Notes under the pieces: generated by a model
Database searches by the model: none
Told to the model about the DNA's origin: nothing
What the model saw: only the letters and a program-made list of their open reading frames with translations
Source: Gammaproteobacteria bacterium
GTDB taxonomy: Bacteria; Pseudomonadota; Gammaproteobacteria; SMWH01
Direction of reading: 5' to 3'
DNA length: 5,938 bases
Assembly: GCA_004357005.1 (NCBI GenBank)
Contig: SMWH01000088.1
Coordinates: 1-5,938 of the forward strand
Part shown: positions 1 through 4,974 of the stretch, one piece after another
Layout: each line of letters opens with the position of its first letter
Numbering within the stretch: position 1 is the stretch's first letter
Translations under genes and position numbers: made by a program

Positions 1-531
1 CGCCGCGGTGATGTAGTTCATGGAATCGCGCAGGGCGCCCACGAAAGGAATCTTGATCCTGCCGAGCGCGAAGGCCAGGTCCTGATAGATACGAGTGTGC
101 TCGCGTACCCGGTTGGCGACGATGCCCACGGCGATGTGACCATCGCGCACGGTTTTCAGGGCGTAGAGTTCCTCGAGAAAATTGCGCGCCGCGCGCATAT
201 CCAGGGGAGAAGGCAGCACCGGGATCAACAACGTTTCTCCTCTGCGCACCAGATGACTCAGTTCCACGCCGTGTGAGCGCGCCGGCGCATCGTAGATCAC
301 GACATCAATATTGGGCGATTTGCGTACCGGCCCCTGGTCCGGGCGATGGGGCGTGATGACGGCGCGGTCTTTCGGGCGGTCGGACAGCCAATCGAGGCTG
401 GAGCGTTGTGGGTCAAGATCGGCGAGTACGACATTCTTGTTTCTGAATGTCGCGTAGTAACTGGCAAGACCGGTAGCAATGGTTGTTTTACCACAGCCGC
501 CTTTGGCATTGGCGACGATAATCGTGCGCAT
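1..531 (-). CDS. Orphan ParA/MinD-family ATPase (C-terminus cut by window edge)
   Basis: The frame opens at an ATG and stays open for 177 codons to the left edge, so the C-terminus is missing. The protein begins MRTIIVANAKGGCGKTT, a deviant Walker A motif with signature Lys10 and P-loop Lys15-Thr16. Walker A' follows as LADLDPQ (Asp38, Asp40), and Walker B as VVIYDAP (Asp81). These define a ParA-type ATPase, which dimerises on ATP and usually binds DNA or membrane to segregate or position a cargo. The short N-terminus, with no DNA-binding domain before the P-loop, is like small orphan ParAs rather than the large plasmid type. No ParB gene or parS-like repeat is visible here, though the missing downstream side could hold a partner. 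The start lies six bases after the lipoprotein stop. A weak Shine-Dalgarno AAGTAG contains that stop codon. Family assignment is firm; the cargo is unknown. Confidence 0.9.
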   Translation of the reverse strand, partial: MRTIIVANAKGGCGKTTIATGLASYYATFRNKNVVLADLDPQRSSLDWLSDRPKDRAVITPHRPDQGPVRKSPNIDVVIYDAPARSHGVELSHLVRRGETLLIPVLPSPLDMRAARNFLEELYALKTVRDGHIAVGIVANRVREHTRIYQDLAFALGRIKIPFVGALRDSMNYITAA

Positions 532-537
532 GGTCGT

Positions 538-960
538 CTACTTCGCAGCGAAATCCGGCAGATCCCCGTACAGCAGCCAGCGATTGCTTTCTTCGTGGTA
601 GCGCCAGGATTGCCGGTTGGTAATAACGCGCTCTCTCGCGGTCTGCACATTATAGTAACGCACTTCGACCACCTGAAACGCCGACACGCCGTCCGGCTCA
701 ATTCCCTTCTGCTTTTCGGTGTATCCCGTGACCGTAATATTTTTCAGAAATTTCCGGTAGCTGTCTGATACAGGATGCTCCTTGGCGTACTCTGGATCAC
801 GGTACTTGAGCGCTTCTTCGAACTCGTTCCAGCGAATGAGCTGTCCATAGAGGATTACAGTGTCGTCCAGATCTTTGGACTTGCCCTTGCTGCCACAGGC
901 ACTCATCGCCGCAAGGGCCAGGGAAAGCAGAAAAATAACCGCGAAACGTTGGATTCTCAT
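538..960 (-). CDS. Small predicted outer-membrane lipoprotein of unknown function
   Basis: This is a 140-residue protein with a classic lipoprotein signal: Arg at positions 2 and 5, a hydrophobic stretch at about 6-18, and the lipobox MSAC with the acylated Cys at 22. Gly at +2 rather than Asp predicts Lol-dependent sorting to the outer membrane. The mature part is about 118 residues, charged and rich in aromatics, with no further membrane segment and no second Cys. It contains a Tyr/Trp-rich helix-like start (ILYGQLIRWNEF) and strand-like segments ending in SWRYHEESNRWLLYGDLP. That pattern could suit a small alpha+beta fold such as NTF2-like, but this is only an impression. I do not recognise a named family. 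The start is well supported by GAGGA five bases upstream, which overlaps the stop codon of the isomerase gene. The ParA gene starts six bases after its stop. Confidence 0.88.
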   Translation of the reverse strand: MRIQRFAVIFLLSLALAAMSACGSKGKSKDLDDTVILYGQLIRWNEFEEALKYRDPEYAKEHPVSDSYRKFLKNITVTGYTEKQKGIEPDGVSAFQVVEVRYYNVQTARERVITNRQSWRYHEESNRWLLYGDLPDFAAK

Positions 961-971
961 GGCTGTCCTCA
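961..971 (-). promoter_or_regulatory. Lipoprotein gene ribosome binding site fused to the upstream stop codon
   Basis: The sequence reads TGAGGA then CAGCC then ATG. The TGA terminates the isomerase frame and GAGGA is the Shine-Dalgarno with five-base spacing. It confirms the lipoprotein start at 960 and points to coupled translation of the two genes. Confidence 0.7.
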
Positions 972-1601
972 GTTGGTTTTTCGCATGACGCCAACGGGAA
1001 GATCGCTGATTCGGGCCATCTCACCGTGCTGAAACAGATCAGGATCTGCCAGAAACGCCGTTAGCATATCAATACTATCGGCGCCCCAGAACAGTTGTCC
1101 ATCAACCACCATGGTCGGAACGCCAAAAACGCCGGCGTCCACCGCATCCTGGAAGTTCTGGCGCAACTGCTGCTTGACCTCGTCGCGCCTGATCGCCTGG
1201 CTCGCCTGGGCCACGCCCACGGTGACACCCAAGGCGTCGAGTTCTGCTTCTGTTTCCGGCAACATGCCGCTGGCCCAGACATGGCGGGTCACGGTCCGGA
1301 TGCGGTCGAGATCATTGCCCACCAGCAATGTCAGGCGCAGAAGAGACAACGGATTAAAGGGGTGGGCAGGCGGGAAGCGCAGGGGGATGCCCAGCTTGTC
1401 CGCTTCCAGCAATACCTTGCGGTATATGAAAACGCGTTTGGAGGGGATCTCGGCGGGGCCCTTGTGGTTGAAGTGATCGAGCAAACCCGCCAGCAGCACG
1501 GGGCGGTACTCGATGTCCAACTGTTCAGGGAGTTGATCCACCTGCTCCAGCATGAAGTAGGCGAACGGCGAGATGACATCGAAATAGAGTTGGCCTTTCA
1601 T
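969..1601 (-). CDS. DsbA-fold kappa-GST / 2-hydroxychromene-2-carboxylate isomerase-like protein
   Basis: This 210-residue protein matches the usual length of the HCCA isomerase/kappa-class GST family. The N-terminal thioredoxin strand YFDVISPFAYF (residues 6-16) has Ser11 where DsbA proteins carry the first Cys of CxxC; in this family that Ser activates glutathione. A helical insertion follows (about 35-140). The thioredoxin half then returns with GVFGVPTMVVDG (157-168), where Pro162 is the conserved cis-Pro, and then the family-typical LFWGADSIDML. Characterised relatives isomerise 2-hydroxychromene-2-carboxylate in naphthalene breakdown or conjugate glutathione. No other aromatic-degradation gene is present here, so the true substrate is open. 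The start ATG overlaps the stop of the upstream hot-dog gene as ATGA. A purine-rich AAAGGA sits only three bases before the ATG. No signal peptide is seen, so the protein is cytoplasmic. Confidence 0.9.
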   Translation of the reverse strand: MKGQLYFDVISPFAYFMLEQVDQLPEQLDIEYRPVLLAGLLDHFNHKGPAEIPSKRVFIYRKVLLEADKLGIPLRFPPAHPFNPLSLLRLTLLVGNDLDRIRTVTRHVWASGMLPETEAELDALGVTVGVAQASQAIRRDEVKQQLRQNFQDAVDAGVFGVPTMVVDGQLFWGADSIDMLTAFLADPDLFQHGEMARISDLPVGVMRKTN

Positions 1602-2074
1602 TGTTCCTTTCGCAGCATCGCCACATAACGCCCGTCAAAGAAAGCGGCGCACCCATTTCCCGCCAGTATCTCCGAGCGCAGGTCGATCTTCGCGTGTCCG
1701 CGGTGCTGGAGGCGATTGAAAAATTCGGCCAGCCCGCCTTCTTCAGGCAGACCGCACCGGGCGGTAAAGTCTTCGAGTACCGGTTTCAGATACTCGATCT
1801 TACCTTTGTGGATCATGATGTCGCAGTCGATATCCCGCTCAGCCGCATTGAGATGCAACAAACCCCAACCAGCCAGTGTCAGCAGTGATGAAAGACTGCC
1901 GCCAAACCCCGTTCCCTTGTCGTTTTCGTTCGGCGCCAGCGGGGCGGCCAGTTCAAGGTTGTGCCGGTCATAGTGCACCACTTCCACGCCCATGTGGGCG
2001 GTGATGGGGATTTCGGTGTGGAAAAATTCCTCCAGCACGCCGGCCCAATAGTCGTTGTGTTCGCCACGAATCAT
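1598..2074 (-). CDS. madB: Stand-alone YiiD_C/Mad hot-dog protein, probable malonyl-ACP decarboxylase MadB
   Basis: This 158-residue single-domain protein matches the C-terminal hot-dog domain of E. coli YiiD. The domain starts near residue 14 (LEEFFHTEIPIT), then MGVEVVHYD (28-36), the loop APLAPNENDKGT (44-55), and the central helix GFGGSLSSLLTLAGWG (56-71). The family was long annotated as a putative thioesterase. Later work, as I recall it, showed that E. coli YiiD (MadA, GNAT plus hot-dog) and stand-alone MadB decarboxylate malonyl-ACP to acetyl-ACP, allowing FabH-independent priming of fatty-acid synthesis. An Asn on a conserved loop (Asn45 in Shewanella MadB) was critical there; Asn49 in the loop here is the likely equivalent, to be confirmed by alignment. 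There is no GNAT domain. No Shine-Dalgarno precedes the ATG, and a -10 hexamer lies very close upstream. The next internal Met (28) lies within the domain, so the start at 2074 is preferred. The family is sure; the exact activity is inferred. Confidence 0.9.
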   Translation of the reverse strand: MIRGEHNDYWAGVLEEFFHTEIPITAHMGVEVVHYDRHNLELAAPLAPNENDKGTGFGGSLSSLLTLAGWGLLHLNAAERDIDCDIMIHKGKIEYLKPVLEDFTARCGLPEEGGLAEFFNRLQHRGHAKIDLRSEILAGNGCAAFFDGRYVAMLRKEQ

Positions 2075-2077
2075 GAA

Positions 2078-2096
2078 ACGTGATTATTGTACACGT
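2078..2096. promoter_or_regulatory. Inverted repeat ACGTG-N9-CACGT over the putative madB promoter
   Basis: Perfect 5-base arms (2078-2082 and 2092-2096) flank nine AT-rich bases that contain the putative -10 hexamer. The centre-to-centre distance of the arms is 14 bases. A dyad covering a -10 element could be a repressor operator. The arms are short, however, and the match may be chance. I cannot assign a regulator. Confidence 0.25.
2086..2091 (-). promoter_or_regulatory. Putative sigma-70 -10 element TACAAT for the madB operon
   Basis: TACAAT matches the TATAAT consensus at five of six positions. It sits in an AT-rich island inside the only gap between xthA and madB. The best -35 candidate is TTCGAC at 2107-2112, a weak match with a short 15-base spacer, at the very end of xthA. 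Eleven bases separate the -10 from the madB ATG, so a start at the usual distance would leave a leader of only about 3-5 bases. This is a sequence-only prediction. Confidence 0.35.
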
Positions 2097-2103
2097 GACG
2101 CGC

Positions 2104-2868
2104 TCAGTCGAACTCGGCAAAAACCGGAGTATGGTCTGAAGGCCGTTCCCAACCGCGCGGCGTTTTGTCTATGGACGATGCGCGGCAGCGTTGAGAAAGC
2201 GAGTTGCTGGCCAGGACCAGATCGATGCGCAGGCCCATGTTGCGGCGGAACGCGCCCATGCGGTAATCCCACCAGCTATAGCTTTTTTCCGGTTGTTCGA
2301 AAAGACGGAAAGTATCCTGCAAACCCGTCGCCAGCATTGAGTGCAAGGCTTTGCGTTCCTTGCGGCTGCACAGGATTTTTCCGCGCCAGGCATCGGGGTC
2401 ATGCACGTCACGGTCTTCCGGGGCGATGTTGAAGTCACCCAGCACAACGAGGTCGGGGTAGTCGACGAGTTGCGCCCGGATATAGGCGGTGATGCGACTG
2501 AGCCAGTCCAGTTTGTAGTCATAACTCTCTGTACCAACCGCTTTGCCGTTGGGAACATACAGATCGATGACGCGCACGCCGTTGAACGTAGCGGCGAGAA
2601 TGCGGCGTTGTTCGTCCGGGACCTGGGTCGGGTCGGTGACTACCTCTTCCGGTTTGGTCCGGCTGACAATGGCCACGCCGTTATAGGTTTTTTGTCCCGA
2701 ATAGCAGACTTGATATCCCGCGGCGCGGATTTCGCCCGCCGGGAAATTGTCGTCCGTAACTTTGGTTTCCTGCAGCGCGAGGACGTCAGGTTGCTCGGTT
2801 GCCATCCATTGCAGTACCTGGGGCAGGCGCACCTTGAGGGAATTCACGTTCCAGCTGGCAATTTTCAT
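2104..2868 (-). CDS. xthA: Exodeoxyribonuclease III (AP endonuclease, EEP superfamily)
   Basis: This 254-residue enzyme cleaves DNA 5' to abasic sites in base excision repair and degrades DNA 3' to 5' with Mg2+. The EEP motifs appear in order: SWNVNSLKVR (Asn7), LALQETKV (Glu34, metal ligand), YVPNG (Tyr104), GDFNIAPED (Asp145, Asn147), YSWWDYR, RIDLVLAS (Asp216) and SDHTPV (Asp245-His246 near the end). All expected catalytic residues are present, which excludes a Crc-type non-nuclease homologue. E. coli ExoIII is slightly longer (268 residues). The frame could extend upstream to a TTG at 2898, adding ten residues (ARDLRSCRC-type). I chose the ATG because MKIASWN is the standard family N-terminus. 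The Shine-Dalgarno is poor (GAAG about 11 bases upstream). It lies 56 bases after the oligopeptidase stop, so it may be co-transcribed with it; no convincing promoter is visible in the gap. Confidence 0.96.
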   Translation of the reverse strand: MKIASWNVNSLKVRLPQVLQWMATEQPDVLALQETKVTDDNFPAGEIRAAGYQVCYSGQKTYNGVAIVSRTKPEEVVTDPTQVPDEQRRILAATFNGVRVIDLYVPNGKAVGTESYDYKLDWLSRITAYIRAQLVDYPDLVVLGDFNIAPEDRDVHDPDAWRGKILCSRKERKALHSMLATGLQDTFRLFEQPEKSYSWWDYRMGAFRRNMGLRIDLVLASNSLSQRCRASSIDKTPRGWERPSDHTPVFAEFD

Positions 2869-2901
2869 GCAGCGGCAGCTTCGAAGATCACGCGCCAATC
2901 A

Positions 2902-2926
2902 GACAGGCATGTCAGGCAGCCATGTC
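2902..2926 (-). other. Small hairpin in the prlC-xthA gap
   Basis: On the transcribed strand, GACA-T-GGC can pair with GCC-TGTC. This gives a seven-pair stem with a one-base bulge and a ten-base loop. It begins within the oligopeptidase stop codon. No T-run follows, so it is not a normal intrinsic terminator. It could be an RNA stability or processing element, or chance. The plus strand of the same stretch carries CATGTCA twice (2908-2914 and 2921-2927), 13 bases apart. Confidence 0.3.
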
Positions 2927-4961
2927 ACGCAGCGAGGCCGTATTGATCCAGGAGCGGTTCGATCTGAGGCTGGCGGCCGCAAAACTCGATGAATGACGAC
3001 ATGGTATCCCGGGAGCCTCCCACTTCCAGGATGCTGCGCCGGAAGTCCCGGCCCAGCCGCCGATCGAATATGCCCTTCTCGAGAAAGCGGCTGAACGCGT
3101 CAGCGGACAGCACTTCCGCCCAGAGGTAACTGTAATAACCCGCGGCATACCCGCCGCCAAAAAGGTGGCTGAAGCCATGGGCAAAACGGTTGAACGCAGG
3201 CACCGTGATCACCGCCACTTTGCGGCGCACATCCTCGAGCAGCGCATGGGCGCCCACCGGCGCTTCGGGTTTGTATTCCAGGTGCAGGCGAAAGTCGAAC
3301 AGGGCAAACTCGAGCTGGCGTAAAAGTTTCATTCCTGCCTGGAAGTTGCGGGCAGAGCGCATGCGTTCGTATACGGAGCGCGGCAGCACTTCGCCCGTTT
3401 CGTAATGCCGGGCGAACAGCGACAAGGCCTCGTATTGCCAGCCCCAGTTCTCGAGGAACTGGCTGGGTAACTCCACCGCGTCCCACTCAACGCCGTTGAT
3501 GCCGGAAACGCTGCTGTACTCCACGCGTGTGAGCATGTGGTGCAGGCCGTGGCCAAACTCGTGAAACAGCGTTACCACATCGTTGTGAGTCAACAATGAC
3601 GGATGCTCGCCAGCCGGGGGCGCGAAATTGCAATTGATAAAGGCCACCGGGAGGCGGATCCCATGTTCATCGCGGTGGCGTCGGCAACATTCATCCATCC
3701 ACGCGCCACCACGTTTGCGGGCCCGGGCATAGAGATCCAGGTAAAAGCCGGCGCGGGTATTTCCGCGCTGATCCTGCAGTTCGAAATACTGGATGTCCTT
3801 ATGCCAGGTATCCACCTTCGGTTTGGCAGCCGCGCGCACGCCGAACAGACGGCGGGTAATCTCGAACAGACCTTCGAGCACTTGTTCCAGCGGGAAGTAA
3901 GGCTTGAGTTCCTCGTCGGACACGCCAAAGCGCTCCTGACAAAGCCGATGTGAGTAATAGTTGATGTCCCACGCCTCCAGGTTGTCCACGCCTTCTTGCC
4001 TGGCGAAAACCCTGAGTTCCTTCAGTTCGCGACGCGCCACCGGTCGGGCCCGTCGTACCAACTCACGAATGAACTTCATGACTTCAGCCGTACTGGGCGC
4101 CATCTTGGTGGCGAGAGAGTAATGGGCGTAGTTGCGATAGCCGAGCAAATCGGCTGCTTCGTGGCGCAGCTTCACCATGTTCGCGATGACCTTGCTGTTG
4201 TCCCAGCGGCCGGCATGGGGGCCCTGATCCGAGGCGCGCGTTACGTAGGCTGCATAGATTTCACGCCGCAGTTCCCGGTTGTGTGCGTAGGTCAAAATGG
4301 CCTGATAGCAGGGATACTCCAGGGTCAGCATCCACCCGCCGCGATCGGCGTTGCGTGCTTCCTGTCGTGCCAGGGCCTTAATGCCGGGAGGCAGCCCCAG
4401 GAGCATTTTTTCATCTGTGACGTGTGTGCGCCACGCATCCGTGGCATCCAGCAGGTTTTCCTCGAAGGTCGCGCTGAGGCTGGACAAGCGGCGCATGACG
4501 GTTTTGAAACGCCGGCGTTTGTTTGCTGGCAACTCCACGCCTGACAGCCTGAAACCGCGCAGCGTGTCGTCGAGGATCTTGCGCTGAGCTGGCGTAATGC
4601 GTTCGTACTCATCACCTTCAGCGATCTGTTTCAGCGCTTCGTACAGCTGGCGGTTCTGTCCCAGTTCTGTGTGGTATTCGCTCAACCTGGGGAGACAGGC
4701 GTTGTAGGCGCCTCGCAGCGCTTTGCTCGAAACTACCGAATTGAGTTGTGCCACCGGTGACCAGACACGGATGAGGTCATCTTCCATGTCTTCCAGGGGT
4801 TTGAGCGTGGTGTTCCAGGAAACGGGCGTCGTCGGCGCCAGGACTTCGCGGAGTCTGACGCGATTCGTTTCGAGGACCTTCTCGACAGCGGGTTCTACAT
4901 GTTCTGCCTTGATGCGCGAGAACCTGGGCAGGTCGTTTCGCGCGAGCAGGGGATTGGGCAT
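2925..4961 (-). CDS. prlC: Oligopeptidase A, M3-family zinc metallopeptidase
   Basis: This complete 678-residue protein is nearly identical in length to E. coli OpdA/PrlC (680). It is a cytosolic zinc endopeptidase that degrades short peptides, including cleaved signal peptides. The N-terminal region (NPLL at 3-6, then helical to about 440) forms the clamshell typical of the family. The zinc site is HEFGHGLHH, with His467, Glu468 and His471. The third ligand is Glu497 in GVEWDAVELPSQFLENW. The substrate-gripping Gly/Tyr loop HLFGGGYAAGYYSY (599-612) is intact. No signal peptide or membrane segment is seen. The start is clear: GAGGAG lies six bases upstream of the ATG, and its first bases share the TGA stop of the aldehyde dehydrogenase gene, implying translational coupling. 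The distinction from dipeptidyl carboxypeptidase Dcp rests on length and the N-terminal sequence; I favour oligopeptidase A. Confidence 0.95.
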   Translation of the reverse strand: MPNPLLARNDLPRFSRIKAEHVEPAVEKVLETNRVRLREVLAPTTPVSWNTTLKPLEDMEDDLIRVWSPVAQLNSVVSSKALRGAYNACLPRLSEYHTELGQNRQLYEALKQIAEGDEYERITPAQRKILDDTLRGFRLSGVELPANKRRRFKTVMRRLSSLSATFEENLLDATDAWRTHVTDEKMLLGLPPGIKALARQEARNADRGGWMLTLEYPCYQAILTYAHNRELRREIYAAYVTRASDQGPHAGRWDNSKVIANMVKLRHEAADLLGYRNYAHYSLATKMAPSTAEVMKFIRELVRRARPVARRELKELRVFARQEGVDNLEAWDINYYSHRLCQERFGVSDEELKPYFPLEQVLEGLFEITRRLFGVRAAAKPKVDTWHKDIQYFELQDQRGNTRAGFYLDLYARARKRGGAWMDECCRRHRDEHGIRLPVAFINCNFAPPAGEHPSLLTHNDVVTLFHEFGHGLHHMLTRVEYSSVSGINGVEWDAVELPSQFLENWGWQYEALSLFARHYETGEVLPRSVYERMRSARNFQAGMKLLRQLEFALFDFRLHLEYKPEAPVGAHALLEDVRRKVAVITVPAFNRFAHGFSHLFGGGYAAGYYSYLWAEVLSADAFSRFLEKGIFDRRLGRDFRRSILEVGGSRDTMSSFIEFCGRQPQIEPLLDQYGLAA

Positions 4962-4974
4962 ACAGAACTCCTCA
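4962..4974 (-). promoter_or_regulatory. prlC ribosome binding site fused to the upstream stop codon
   Basis: The sequence reads TGAGGAG then TTCTGT then ATG. The TGA ends the aldehyde dehydrogenase frame, and its last two bases form the start of GAGGAG, a strong Shine-Dalgarno with six-base spacing. A ribosome terminating here sits on the next initiation site, a standard arrangement for coupled translation. Confidence 0.75.

Noticed and set aside
1..531. The ParA gene as part of a plasmid or chromosomal partition locus
   Set aside because: No ParB gene or repeated parS-like sites are visible, and the neighbours are metabolic genes. The region beyond the left edge is unseen, so this is only unsupported, not excluded.
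346..768. Plus-strand frame and the overlapping minus-strand frame at 297-701 as possible small genes
   Set aside because: Both lie across the ParA and lipoprotein genes, whose motifs (P-loop, lipobox) and start signals are clear. The alternatives have none.
1095..1628. Plus-strand open frame of 177 codons antisense to the isomerase gene
   Set aside because: It mirrors the real gene in the complementary frame and shows no domain, signal or ribosome binding site of note.
2104..2868. The EEP-family gene as Crc-type regulator rather than exonuclease III
   Set aside because: Crc proteins have lost catalytic residues, whereas Glu34, the GDFN motif, Asp216 and the SDH motif are all intact here.
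2869..2924. A sigma-70 promoter for xthA in the gap after prlC (CTGACA followed by CGTGAT)
   Set aside because: The -10 candidate matches only three of six consensus positions and the gap is not AT-rich.
2341..2946. Plus-strand open frame of 201 codons antisense to xthA
   Set aside because: It lies wholly opposite the conserved xthA frame and the prlC end, has no recognisable motif, and is expected from codon bias in GC-rich DNA.
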